A stretch of 64,000 nucleotides of DNA from Elephas maximus indicus. Lineage: Eukaryota > Chordata > Mammalia > Proboscidea > Elephantidae. The translations under genes and the position numbers were made by a program. The notes beneath the pieces were generated by a model that was given only the letters and a program-made list of their open reading frames with translations, had not been told where the DNA came from and did not search any database. Position 1 is the stretch's first letter, and every line of letters starts with the position of its first letter. Positions 23,054 to 33,729 of the stretch are shown here, piece by piece. The stretch is from contig NC_064819.1 of the NCBI RefSeq assembly GCF_024166365.1, positions 209,151,293-209,215,292 of the forward strand. The letters are read 5' to 3'.

Positions 23054-24525
23054 AGTCTTCAAGATTCTATAATCCCTCTTTTATGTAAGAGACAATGATG
23101 TCCAAACTTTAAACTGTAGAGTTGGAAATTGAATTCTGAACTACCTCACCAGAAAGAGAAAGAGTGCATAGGTTTAGATTCAAATAAACTTGGGTATAAA
23201 TTCTGGCTTAGAGCCCCCATTTCTGTCTCAGAGCCTTCATCCAATCTGTCCTATAACTTCCTTTATCCTTGGAGGGAAATTATTTCAAATTCTACTCTGA
23301 GAACTTTCTTTGAAACTGTCTATGTTTCACTCCGTCATTTTCTAAATGAGACATTCCAGGACATTCCCTACTCCTTATCGGAACTGATGCTTTGGTTTTG
23401 GATGCAAATATATCATTCCATGACTTAATTATGTATAAAATAGGGCTTTAATTTTTTTTTCTATAACCAAATTTTATTTTCTATCATAAATCCTAATTTT
23501 ACCTGGAAATGGAACATTTAATTTTGTCAATTCAGAATAAACCTAATGAAGTCAGAAGTTTCAAAACATTATTTCAGAGTAAACACATTCAATTTAGGTT
23601 TCTCTTCCTAAATTAAAAATTTCCCCAGGTGGTATCTAATTTTAGAAAGGTGTTGTCCTTGATTATGTAACCCCAGGTTATGCACGGTCTCCTTCTTCTG
23701 AGATTGGAAGTAGCCAGGTATAAAATGTTATACTATGACTAGTAATTTGTGAAGGATTAAGACAATTTTACAGGATATAAGTGAGATTGCTGGAAATGTT
23801 ATATTTTCAGTTAAGTGCAAAAATTGTATAGTATGGAGTCCCTTAGCTACAAGGAAGACCGTGAAACTGTGCCAGAAGAAGCCACTATGAATTTGGAAAG
23901 GAAAAGTGGGTAGGTTTTTGCCCCTGGATCAATGACTCTGTAATAAGCTATGGGTTTTTGTTCTTTCTTTGCAAATGAAGCTCTTATAAAATCAGAACTT
24001 TGTTTAGAAACTTCTTTATACCAATTTTAAAAAATTTAAAAAGGCCGCACATTCAACATTAGGAATTTGCCAGCGTATTTGCTCTAAGATGACCCTAAAA
24101 TGGACAATTTTGGAAATATCAAGAGCTCTCTCAAAGTGGCCACTCCAGTTCCTAAATTATCATTGGTAAAATTAGCCATTTTGTGAGATGTGTGCAAGAA
24201 TTTGGTTAACAATAATAACACAAATAAGAAGCTAGTATCTGGCCTGGCAGAAGTGCAAACTTGGACTGACACTACCCCTGGAAAAATGATAAGTCAGCTG
24301 AATGTATGGATTCTGCATCTCATGTCTCCAATTCCTAACCAGAGTTTGGCCATCTTTGACAACAGATTTGATTTGTGGATGTCAGCAGACAGAGTTTTTG
24401 GACATTGTCTCCCAAATTAACTTCCAGGGATGTAAACACAGAACAAAGAAAAACAGACCTTGTAAGGCTTTTGAATGGTGACTCAAAGTAATTTTCATCC
24501 ACTGGCGATCACCAGCTTGATAAGA
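23054..24525. other. Non-coding stretch with nothing recognised
   Basis: A/T-rich, with only short frames and no repeat signature that I can name. Confidence 0.4.
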
Positions 24526-24529
24526 TTTT

Positions 24530-24720
24530 TATTAACAGCTTTATTGAGGTATAATTGACATACGATAAAATCCATATAATTAAAATATTAAATTTTATAT
24601 GTTTTGACATGCATATACCCCAAATCATGTTTCAGTGATGTCAGCCAGAGCTGATACAATTTACACTCTCATTTCCATGCACATCCCTGCTACTGAATGA
24701 GGTATATCTATTCGATGCAA
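24530..24720 (-). mobile_element. Old L1 (L1M) 3' end
   Basis: 'aacagctttattgaggtata', then 'ttgacatacgataaaatcc', is the familiar reverse-strand 3' end of older mammalian L1 subfamilies. Diverged. Confidence 0.6.
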
Positions 24721-24774
24721 TTACACCGGACTCTTCAATCTTTAAACTCCCTGTTTAAGATACAATAGACTGGG

Positions 24775-25205
24775 TTATATTAAAAAGAAATAACTCCCAG
24801 ATGAATGGATAAACAAAATGAGGTGCAATGGAATACTACATAGTCATAAAGAAAGATGAGTTCCTAAAACATCTTGCGACATGGATGAACCTGAAGGACA
24901 TTATGCTGAGCAAAATTAGTCAATCACAAAAAGACAAACATTGTGTGATTTCACTTTTATGAAATGGTAAGAATAAGTATATATACAGAGACCAACGTTC
25001 ATTGGTGATTACCAGTGGCAGGGTGGAGGGGAATGGGAGTCAGTCACTTTTTATTTATGATGATGGGAGAGGTAGCATTGAATGTGGTTGAAATATGTGC
25101 AACTTGACCAAGGAAACCAATGCCGCTAAGCTGTACATAAGAAAAAGAATGTTTTGGTCAATGCTATGTTATACATAAGTTTGGTTGTTGTTGTTTCAAA
25201 ATTAT
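24775..25205 (+). mobile_element. Old L1 (L1M) 3' UTR
   Basis: 'gatgaatggataaacaaaatg', then 'tgcaatggaatactacatag', then 'acatggatgaacctgaaggac', then 'gtgtgatttcacttttatgaaatgg'. This is well-known L1M 3' text, in the opposite orientation to the neighbouring piece. Confidence 0.75.
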
Positions 25206-25211
25206 ACACCA

Positions 25212-25265
25212 AAAAAACCAAACCCACTGCTTTCGAATCGATTCCAACTCATAACAACCCTATAC
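25212..25265 (-). mobile_element. AfroSINE tail fragment
   Basis: 'aaaaccaaacccactgctttc', then 'gattccaactcataacaaccc'. Only the 3' end, in reverse. Confidence 0.7.
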
Positions 25266-25293
25266 ACACACACGTACACAAATAAGAGCCACA

Positions 25294-26143
25294 GATACTG
25301 ATGCTTCTTGGATACAACCAATCGTCTCTCTCAGGATTAGTTTTCTTGGTCTGAAGGCGTAGGGTCATAGTCTTGTGGGACAACTCAGTCAACTGGCATA
25401 ATATAGATCATAAAGTTTATATTCTACATCCTAGTTTGGTGAGTAGCATCCATAGTCTTAAAGTTTTGCAAGTGGCCATCTAAGATACAATGATTGGTCT
25501 CTACTCATCTGGAGCAAAAGTGAAAGAAGGAATCCCAAGATTCAGAGAAGGAACTCGTCTGCAGAACTAATTGTCTACATGAACTACGGCCTCCTCTACC
25601 CTGATACCAGAAGAACCAGATGGTGCCTGGCTACTGCCACCAAACATTCACATCAGAGCCACAACAGATGGGTCCTGATAGAAAGGGAGAAAAATGTGGA
25701 ACAGAACTTTGAACTCTCAAAAAAATCCAGACTTACTGGACCCATTGAGACTGGAGGAATCCCTGAGACAATTGCCCTGAGATACACTTGAAACCTTGAA
25801 CCGAAACAATCCCCTCAAGTCACTTTTTAACTAAATAGCATGTCAGCTCGTAAAGAATATCACCGTTGAGTACTGCATTCTTTTTTTTTTTTAAATCTTG
25901 TATATGAGACCAAATGGCCACCAATTACTTTAAAGCGTAGATGAGAAGGCTGGGGGCTGGGGGGCAGGCAGTGAAACTAAGTTAATGGGAATGGAACAAC
26001 TAGAACAGAAATAATGAGAATGTTGACACAATGTGAAGAATGTAACCAGCATCACTGAACAATATGTAGAAATTGTTGAATGGCAATCCGTTTTGCTGTG
26101 TACACTTTTACCAAAAATACAATAAAAATTATTTTAAAAAAGA
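25294..26143 (+). mobile_element. Afrotherian L1 3' end insertion with target duplication
   Basis: An 850-bp L1 3' UTR insertion. 'ctctaccctgataccag', 'gagactggaggaatccctgag' and 'ggcaatccgttttgctgtg' lead to the end 'acaataaaaattattttaa' plus an A-rich tail. AAGAGCCACA flanks it at 25284-25293 and 26144-26153 (10 bp). The open frame at 25579-25791 lies in this UTR and is not a gene. Confidence 0.8.
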
Positions 26144-26154
26144 AAGAGCCACAA

Positions 26155-26440
26155 ATTTTTTGCAGCTAAACACGATAAAAGTTTATTTCTTGTCAATACA
26201 AAATCTGCTTCAGGCCCAGACAATTCTCCAGAACAACTCCATGTGGTGACTCAGTGATCCAGGTATGATCCAGAAACCTAGCCTCTCTGGATCACATAGC
26301 CTCCTCAGTCAAAGGACAGAGAGAGGCTGCCTTAGCCTGGAAGTGATGTATGCTACACTTGTTCACATTTTATTGGATAGAAATAGTCACAGGGCTCCAC
26401 CCAGCTATAAGGAGGCTGTCAAATAGTTTTCTGCGGCTTT
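26155..26440. mobile_element. Unnamed old interspersed repeat (probable)
   Basis: 'aaaagtttatttcttgtcaat', 'ccatgtggtgactcagtgatcc' and 'ggaagtgatgtatgctacac' resemble a widespread mammalian repeat that I cannot name with certainty. Confidence 0.35.
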
Positions 26441-26811
26441 GTTAGGGAAGGAGAATTGCATAGCAGAGAACACTATGTACTCTCTTGCTCCCACAGCTGC
26501 TACGTACACTGCCCTATGTCTGACTTACCCCTCAACATGGCTAACTCCCACCAATCTTTCTGTCTTCAGGTTAAATGATTATTTGCTTCACGTTCGCCTC
26601 TCACCCTTTAGGCTGTAAATGCTGAGTTACTTATTCTGGCTTATTTCCCCATCACTTAACACACATTTTAACACACATAGTACCTGCTATGTAGTTAAAC
26701 AGATATTTGCAAATGAATAACTTCTTTGGATAATAGCAGAAGGCACCTGGAAATTTCCTTCTTGGTCTTGTCAGTCATTTCTGTTTTGCGGCTTTAACCT
26801 TTTGCCATCTA

Positions 26812-28301
26812 TTAGATTTCAATTCATTATGATCCTCTAGGACAGAGTAGAACTGTCCCACATGGTTTCCAAGGCAGTAATCTTAGTGGAATGTGGAAAT
26901 TATAGAACAATATCATTAATATCACACACAAGCAAAATTTTCCTGAAGATCATTCAAGAACGGCTGCAGCAGTATATCAACAGGGAACTGCCAGAAATTC
27001 AGGCTGGTTTCAGAAGAGGACATGGAACCAGGGATATCATTGCTGATGTCAGATGGATCCTGGCTGAAAGCAGAGAATACCAGAAGGATGTATACCTGTG
27101 TTTTATTGACTATGCAAAGGCATTTGACTGTGTGGATCCTAACAAGCTATGGATAACACTGCGAAGAATGGGAATTCCAGAACACTTAATTGTGCTCATG
27201 AGGAACCTTTACATAGATCAAGAGGCAGTTGCTTGGACAGAACAAGGGGATACTGATTGGTTTAAAGTCAGGAAAGGTGTGTGTCAGGGTTGTATTCTTT
27301 CACCATACCTATTTGATCTGTATGCTGAGCAAATAATACGAGAAGCTGGAAGAACGGGACATCAGGATTGGAGGAAGACTCATTAACAACCTGTGTTATG
27401 CAGATGACACAACCTTGCTTGCTGAAAGTGAAGAGGACTTGAAGCACTTACTTATTAATGAAGATCAAAGACCACAGCCTTCAGTATGGATTGCACCTCA
27501 ACATAAAGAAAACAAAAATCCTCACAACTGGACCAGTGAGCAACATCATGATAAACGGAGAAAAGATTGAAGTTGTCAAGGATTTCATTTTACTTGGATC
27601 CACAATCAACAGCCATGGAAGCAGCAGTCAAGAAATCAAAAGACGCATTGCATTGGGTAAATCTGCTGCAAAGGACCTCTTCAAAGTGCTGAAGAGCAAA
27701 GATGTCACTCTGAAGACTGAGGTGCCCCTGACCCAAGCCATGGTATTTTCAATCACATCGTATGCATGGGAAAGCTTGACAATGAACAAGGAAGACTGAA
27801 GAAGAGTTGACGCTTTTGAATTGTGGTGTTGGCGAAGAATGTTGAATATACCATGGACTGCCAAAAGAACAAACAAATCTGTCTCGGAAGAAGTGCAGCC
27901 AGAATGCTCCTTAGAGGCAAGAATGGCAAAACTGCTTCTTACATACTTCGGACATGTTGTCAGGAGAGATCAGTCCCTGGAGAAGGACATCACGCTTGGC
28001 AGAGTACAGGGTCAGCAGAAAAAAGGAAGACCCTCAACGAGGTGGATTGACACAGTGGCTGCAACAGTGAGCTCAAGCATAACATCGATTTTAAGGATGG
28101 CGCAGGACCTTGCAGTGTTTCGTTCTGTTGTGCATAGGGTCGCTATGAGTCGGAATCGACTCGACGGCACCTAACAACAACAACAACAAATCTTAATGGG
28201 AGCAGATCACCAGGTCTTCCATGGAGCAGCTGGTAGATTTGAACTGCTGACCTTTAGGTTACCAACTAAGTGCTTAACCATTGTGCAACCAAAGATCCTT
28301 A
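26812..28301 (-). mobile_element. AfroSINE split by a full RTE insertion
   Basis: The tail half, 'ctaggacagagtagaactgtc' to 'ccaaggcagtaatctta', lies at 26812-26885. The head half, 'atgggagcagatcaccagg' to 'ggttaccaactaagtgcttaacc', lies at 28196-28301. The unbroken long-variant copy at 60103-60304 shows the same order of segments. This identifies the 1.3 kb between them as an insertion. Confidence 0.85.
26886..28188 (+). mobile_element. RTE (BovB-like) LINE, best-preserved reverse transcriptase
   Basis: A 1.3-kb 5'-truncated copy nested in a SINE and flanked by AATCTTA (26879-26885 and 28189-28195). The first open frame (26862-27386) holds RT motif A 'FIDYAKAFDCVD' and motif B 'VCQGCILSPYLFDLYAEQ'. 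Motif C 'YADDT' is encoded at 27397-27411 in another frame. An 11-nt deletion near 27350 and a 4-nt insertion near 27453 cause the shifts. The C-terminal part (27458-28174) is broken once by a TGA at 27797-27799 that looks like CpG decay. The 3' end has hairpin GAGTCG-GAAT-CGACTC (28147-28162) and a CAA-repeat tail. There is no endonuclease domain, so it cannot act alone. Confidence 0.93.
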
Positions 28302-29505
28302 CATCAAATATAAAGAAGCCTTAATTCCAGTGTTCAGAAGCCACCGTGTTATTTTGTCATGTTTATTTTCAGACTTTTATCAAGATACGTCTTTACATAG
28401 TTGAGATCAAACAGTAAATAGGTTTTTATTCTATTTCTTAACATTTTTTCACAGAACATCCACTTGTCTTTCAAAGCACATTTTAAATGGCTCCATCACT
28501 CCTTTTTCTCTGTTTGTACTGTAATGTAAGGAACCATTCCCTTAATAGTGGACATTTAGATTGTTCTCTAAAGTTTTTCATTACATAAAGCACCACAGTT
28601 GACATCGTAATGCACAAATCTTTCTTTATATATTGGACTATTAGAATAGATCCATAGAAGGGAAACGAAGTATGTGCATTTATGCAGTCATGATACACCT
28701 TTTAAAATAGACAATAATTTAAAACAAACACTTAGAAATCATCCAACATGCTTGGTATTTTCCCAGTTGCAAGTATGGAGTACGAGATCTAGGGGGTTCA
28801 AAATACTCAGTCTTCTTACGTAGCAGTCAAAAGAATATTAAAAAGTAACTTCTATATGTTTAGCACTATCTCACTGGATGGGACAATATTAACATGCCCA
28901 GCATTTCCACACTGCCTTGCATAGTAGGCTCTTAACATTCATGGGGCATACATCTGAACTCATCTGGAATCCTTTAAGTCACAAAGCTACTTTCACATAT
29001 AGTTTTTACCCACAAATTTCCATATTTGCATTGGCTGAAACACGTTTCATCGATCACTTTTTCTTACTTCCCTATTGAATAAATATAGCAGAATCATTCA
29101 TGTAACAGAGCTTAGTCACTGCCAAATTCAACATTCCACTCTTTATTCAAAACTTAAATTTTCTGAATAATGACCATCACTGTCTTGGCCCTCTTTACTT
29201 TCTCTTCACGTTTTCCAACAACATCAACAGATGGCTTACTTTCAGGATCCATATTTAACAAAGAAGCAAAGATGTTACTACTCAATGTCAGTTTTTGCTG
29301 CTGAAAAAGGAACCACAAAACCCAGACAAAATGCAGTTATTGGGCATTCCAAGAACTGAGGCACCAGCTGAGTGACTATCTCAGAAGCCAGCCCAAATCC
29401 ACAAATCCAAATGACGAGCTCCTGTGTACGTCAAAGACTTTCAGGGATTATGTGTGAGTGGGTAAACATGAACATTAAATTTACTAATTCCATGACGCTA
29501 CTGTG
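28302..29505. other. Non-coding stretch with nothing recognised
   Basis: A/T-rich DNA with no coding frame above 71 codons and no named repeat. Confidence 0.4.
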
Positions 29506-29509
29506 ATTT

Positions 29510-29690
29510 TTCAAAGCACATTAGTAAGTGGGACAGTTATAATTATCCCCTTTGTATAGAAGAGGAAGCTAAATCCAATAAGTAGGCAATTGTCTTGGTC
29601 AAGGTCATATAATCCATAAATGGAGTTGCTAGGATGAGACTCAGGTTCAGGAATAGAAAGCATTAGAAACTGAATCTTCATTATATACAT
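29510..29690 (-). mobile_element. MIR SINE fragment
   Basis: Reverse MIR core: 'ataattatcccctttgtata', then 'gtcttggtcaaggtcatata', then 'ggagttgctaggatgagactc'. Confidence 0.6.
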
Positions 29691-29699
29691 GAGCAGATG

Positions 29700-30450
29700 G
29701 AAGGGAGCTGAGTAAGACATTATTCCTGGGAATCAATGAGATGTAAATATAAGTGGAAACGAGAGTAGACAAGAGAATTGGAAATCAAATCATCCTATAG
29801 AATAATCGTGACAGAATAATGACTGCACAAGAGATGACCTCCATTCACTCATGAAGGGAAGAGAAAATGAACTGATATTTTTGCCATATGCTGGCTGGAG
29901 ACATGTGGAAGAAAACAGCAAGCTGATTTGAACTGAAAGGTGCATTGCAGGAGCTGACAGCATAATTTCTTTTCCCATCAATTTTCACCCCCCACCTTAC
30001 CCCCCACAAGGGACCTGCCAGTGTAGACTTCTCAAATAACTGTATCTCAGTTAAGAGTAAAATGTTATGTTGTAAAGCTGCGTACAAAAGGAAAGAGGTT
30101 TCTAATAGAATCTAGTTTTTAATCTCCTGGAGAATTGTGTAATTTTAAGTAGTATCCTAGATAGGCGTTGAAGACATTTATTATCTAGATGGTAATGTGC
30201 TAATTTGTCTGTTCAAATATGGCTATGATTAATTGGACTAACTTCTTTCTGTCTTCTAATTCAAGGTTTGTATCCAAATGCATCATTTCTGAGTGAAATA
30301 TGCAATAATACCAATTCTGCTTGGTTTAGCTTGACTGACTTTTGCAAAACTAATTGTGCTACTAGAACTAAAAATATTAATTCCCTTACTGCTAACATAT
30401 ATCATAACTCTCAATGGCAGCTTTAAGAGACAACTGTATGAGAACCCTAT
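29700..30450. other. Non-coding stretch with nothing recognised
   Basis: No supported coding frame or named repeat. Confidence 0.4.
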
Positions 30451-30459
30451 GACTACTCT

Positions 30460-30625
30460 ATTGGGAGTAAGAAGACTTCAGTTTTAATCCTAGCTGTAAG
30501 TAGGACCTCAGTTCCTCCATTTGTGAACGGGGAATACAATGTATATCCGCCTTCCTACCTCCCAGGATGACACGTGAATCAAACAAGGTAAAGTTCAGGG
30601 ACAATAAACACTATACTGATGTAAG
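30460..30625 (+). mobile_element. MIR SINE fragment
   Basis: 'agttttaatcctagctgtaag', then 'cctcagttcctccatttgtgaacgggg', fits forward MIR body text. Diverged. Confidence 0.5.
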
Positions 30626-30635
30626 ATAGGCAGCC

Positions 30636-30722
30636 ACTACTTGGAAACCGCATGGGGCCATTCTACTCTGTCCTGTGGGATCGCTATGATTAGGAGTCGA
30701 CTCAACATCGACAGGTTTTTTA
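30636..30722 (+). mobile_element. AfroSINE 3' half
   Basis: 'cttggaaaccgcatggggcc', then 'ctactctgtcctgtgggatcg', then 'aggagtcgactcaac', then a T-run. Confidence 0.85.
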
Positions 30723-31002
30723 TTGGATGTAAGATATTATTATAGATATTGCTATAACCATTACTAACTATAGCATAGCCTTCTTTCTCCAAAGATTACT
30801 TTTGAGGTGGGAAGGTGTTTGTCCCACTTTGGCCATTCAGAGAGTGTGCTAGAGGTTCGATTATGCTACACAGAAACGGACAGGCACTTTTTCCTAAGAA
30901 CTATCCCAAAGCAAAGCAGAGTTCCTAGTAGGATCCTGTGTGTTTGTTTGGAGATTGATCTATTTTTTTATGTGAAAAGTAGGAGGTTAATGAATAAAAC
31001 AA

Positions 31003-31365
31003 AGATTCGAGTTGTCACTGAGTCAATACCAGCTCATGGCAATTCCACGTGTTATAGAGTAGAACTGCACCCCACAGGGTTTTCAAGGCAGATCACCAGG
31101 CCTGTTTTCTGAAGCACCACTAAACCAAAACCAAACCCAGTGCCCTCAAGTCAATTCCAACTCATACCAGCCCTATAGGACAGACTAGAACTGCCCCATA
31201 GAGTTTCCAAGGAGTGCCTGGCAGATTCAAACTGCTGACCCTTTGGTTGGCAGCCGTAGCACTTAACCACTATGCCACCAGGGTTTCTGAAGCACCACTG
31301 GGTGGGCTCAAACCACAAGCCCCTTGGTTGGTAGTCAGTACTTAATCATTTGGACCTCCCAGAAT
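31003..31365 (-). mobile_element. Older AfroSINE variant, interrupted by a younger one
   Basis: The tail half at 31003-31121 ('gttgtcactgagtcaatacc', then 'gaactgcaccccacagggttttc') and the head half at 31286-31365 ('ctgaagcaccactgggtggg', then 'ccttggttggtagtcag') belong to a variant with the 'gcaccactgggtgggctc' segment. The younger SINE at 31122-31285 splits it. Confidence 0.85.
31122..31285 (-). mobile_element. AfroSINE nested in an older AfroSINE
   Basis: A complete short-form SINE from 'aaaccaaaaccaaacccag' to 'ccactatgccaccagggtt'. TCTGAAGCACCACT flanks it at 31108-31121 and 31286-31299, a perfect 14-bp target duplication. Confidence 0.95.
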
Positions 31366-31573
31366 CTCCTACAAGAAAGGCAGCAGTGGTAAATAAGGTT
31401 CACCTCTAAATACATTTTATGGTGTATCACAGCTTGCATGTATCTCTTCCTATTTATTCATTCAATAAACATCTGAGTCACCTACTACGCACTGATTTTG
31501 GGTTTCTTTTAGCCTTCCTTATCTGAGCACACTGCTGAGCTGTATGAAGACAACAACTTAAATTGTATGTCCC

Positions 31574-32273
31574 TGTCTTAGTTATCTGGCTCTGCTATAA
31601 CAGAAATACCCCAGTGGATGGCTTTAACAAACAGAAATTTATTCTCTCACAGTCTAGCAGGCTAGAAAAATTCAACATGCCAGCTCCAGGCGAAGTCTTC
31701 CCCTCTGTGTCGACTCTGGGGGAAGCCCCTTTTCATCAATCTTCCTCTGGTCTAGGAGCTTCTCAGCTCAGGGACCCTGGGTACAAAGGATGCTCTCCCC
31801 TCCTGGTTCTTCAGTCTTGGTGGCATGAGGTCCTCCCGTTTCTCCACTTGCTTCTCTCTTTTATATCTTAAAAGAGATTGACTCAAGATACAACCTAATC
31901 TTGTAGATTGAGTCCTGCTTCATTAACATAACTGCTTCTAATCCTGCCTCATTAACATCATAGAGGTAGGATTTACAACATGCAAGAAAATCATATCAGA
32001 TGACGAAATGGTGGACAATCACACCAAAAATGAAAAAACCAAACCCATTACCATTGAGTTGATTCCAACTCATAGCGACCCTATAGGACAGAGTAGAATT
32101 GGCCCACAGTTTCCAAGGAGTACCTCCTGGATTTGAACTGCCAACCTTTTGGTTAGCAGCCGTAGCACTTAACTACTATGCCACCAGGGTTTCTGGACAA
32201 TCACACAGTTCTGGGAATAATGGCCTAGCCAATTTGACACACATTTTTTGGGGACACAGTTCAATCCATAACA
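31574..32273 (-). mobile_element. Solo MaLR-like LTR (copy 2) carrying a SINE
   Basis: On the minus strand it starts TGTTATGG and ends CTAAGACA. GTCCC flanks it at 31569-31573 and 32274-32278, a perfect 5-bp duplication. 'tttttatatctta' gives a TATA-like box and 'aataaatttct' a poly(A)-like motif on the minus strand. The AfroSINE at 32025-32193 lies inside. The DNA just outside on the right ('agctccttaggggcagggcc') looks like an L2 tail, so the LTR may have landed in L2. Confidence 0.82.
32025..32193 (-). mobile_element. AfroSINE nested in the LTR
   Basis: 'aaaaaaccaaacccattacc', then 'gcgaccctataggacagag', then 'ttggttagcagccgtagcac', then 'ccaccagggtttc'. TGGACAATCACAC flanks it at 32012-32024 and 32194-32206 (13 bp, perfect). 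Confidence 0.95.
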
Positions 32274-32278
32274 GTCCC

Positions 32279-32400
32279 TAATGAAACAATTAGCTCCTTA
32301 GGGGCAGGGCCACACCTTTAATTTCTATTCTGCCCTCTCTAAAGCTTAGCTGAGTGCTAGGAAATTTTAAGGAGTCATTAAATATCTATTGAATTTTCCT
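32279..32400 (+). mobile_element. Probable L2 LINE tail
   Basis: 'agctccttaggggcagggcc' and 'gagtcattaaatatctattgaa' resemble the L2 3' end. Diverged. Confidence 0.4.
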
Positions 32401-32454
32401 TAAAGGGCCATCTAATATTATCAGAGTTTTATAATTTTTAAAAAGCATTGTGTT

Positions 32455-32865
32455 GCTGGGGAAGTGGCCTCTGAGATGGAGACTAGCATACAGGAAATTT
32501 ATTGGGGAGTGCTCTTGGAAGCAATGCCTCTGGAAGGTAGGATGAGGAAGCAGATTGGGCAGAGGGAGAAGATGGGCTGAGATGCAGCCTCAATGAAGTC
32601 GTCAGCCCAGTAAATGGGAAGGTCTGAAGCTAGGATGGCCTTTCAAAATTGTTTCAAGTTGGGGCAAGGAGGCCAGGCCTTTATCCCAGACACTGGCCAG
32701 TCATTGAAGGTAAGCTGCTTTGGGAAGGAGGTGTGATTTTGGGGACTGGGCAATTGAAAGACAGACTTGTCAGCTGAAAGCTGTCTGCTTGCAGCTTTTT
32801 CAGCAACTCAGGGAATAAGGTTCAGAGCTGAGGGGGATCTGGACAGCACTTTACAGTGTCCATTC
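32455..32865. mobile_element. Unnamed old LTR-like repeat (probable)
   Basis: 'aggaaatttattggggagtgctcttggaag', 'agatgcagcctcaatgaagtcgtcagccc' and 'ggccaggcctttatccc' match a common mammalian repeat that I recall, but whose name I am not sure of. Confidence 0.35.
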
Positions 32866-32867
32866 CA

Positions 32868-33028
32868 AAACCCAAACCCATTTCCATCAAGTCAATTCTG
32901 ACTCATAGCGACCCTATAGGACAGAGTAGAACTGCCCCATAGGGTTTCCAAGGAGTGGCTGGTAGATTCGAACTGCCGATCTTTTGGTTAGCAGCCAAGC
33001 TGTTAATCATTATGCCACCATGGCTCCA
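32868..33028 (-). mobile_element. AfroSINE
   Basis: Complete reverse copy from 'aaaacccaaacccatttcc' to 'attatgccaccatggctcc'. The flanks ACAGTGTCC and ACAATGTCC are a near-perfect target duplication. Confidence 0.93.
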
Positions 33029-33534
33029 CAATGTCCTTTACTTATTGTAATACTGGTGCAAGAGGATGCTAGAAGCCTCATCTGAGGAGAAAAAATTGAA
33101 CTTTAATACTGACACTTTATATTTCTCATAGTGTTTACTGAAAAGATCATTTCTAAGGCACTCATTAGTGTAGGGGTAAAGAAGTTCCTCCCAAACATGT
33201 ATTTCAATGAACATGCACATATAAAAACACACACACAGACACACATGGAGATGAAATTTGTGTTAGTATCTGTATGTGTTCGGACAGTTTTGTTTCATAT
33301 GATTGAACCCAACTCAAACTTAGCTCCATAACAGAAGAAATATTATTGTCTCAGGTAACCACACTTCATTCAGAGAAGGCAAAGTTGCAACTACATTCAA
33401 GGGACTCAGATGGTAACAGGTCACTTTGTTGACTCTGCTTCTCTCTTCATATTGTCTTTATTCTCTCAGGCTAGCTTCTTCCACACGGCTGGAAGTACAG
33501 CCTACAGCAGTTCCCAGGCTCACAGTTTCACCAC
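33029..33534. other. Non-coding stretch with a short CA tract
   Basis: An 'aacacacacacagacacac' tract lies near 33227. Nothing else was recognised. Confidence 0.4.
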
Positions 33535-33539
33535 TAACT

Positions 33540-33729
33540 GATAAACCAGTTGCTAGTCAGCCAACTCTGACTCATGGAGTGTCAGAGTAGAAATGTGCTC
33601 CACAGGGTTTTCGATGGCTGATTTTTTTGAAGTAGATAACCAGGCCTTTCTTCTGAGGCTTCTCTGGGAAGACTCCAACCTTTCAGTTACCAGTCAAACG
33701 TGTTAACCATTTTGCTCTGTCCAGGGATT
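33540..33729 (-). mobile_element. Older AfroSINE variant
   Basis: 'ataaaccagttgctagtcagcc', then 'gtgctccacagggttttcgatggctg', then 'taaccaggcctttcttctgagg', then 'ttaaccattttgctctgtccaggg'. It belongs to the same variant as 43003-43206, 57939-58157 and 62827-63020. Confidence 0.85.

Noticed and set aside
25579-25791. 70-codon frame
   Set aside because: Falls in an L1 3' UTR insertion with clear target duplications.
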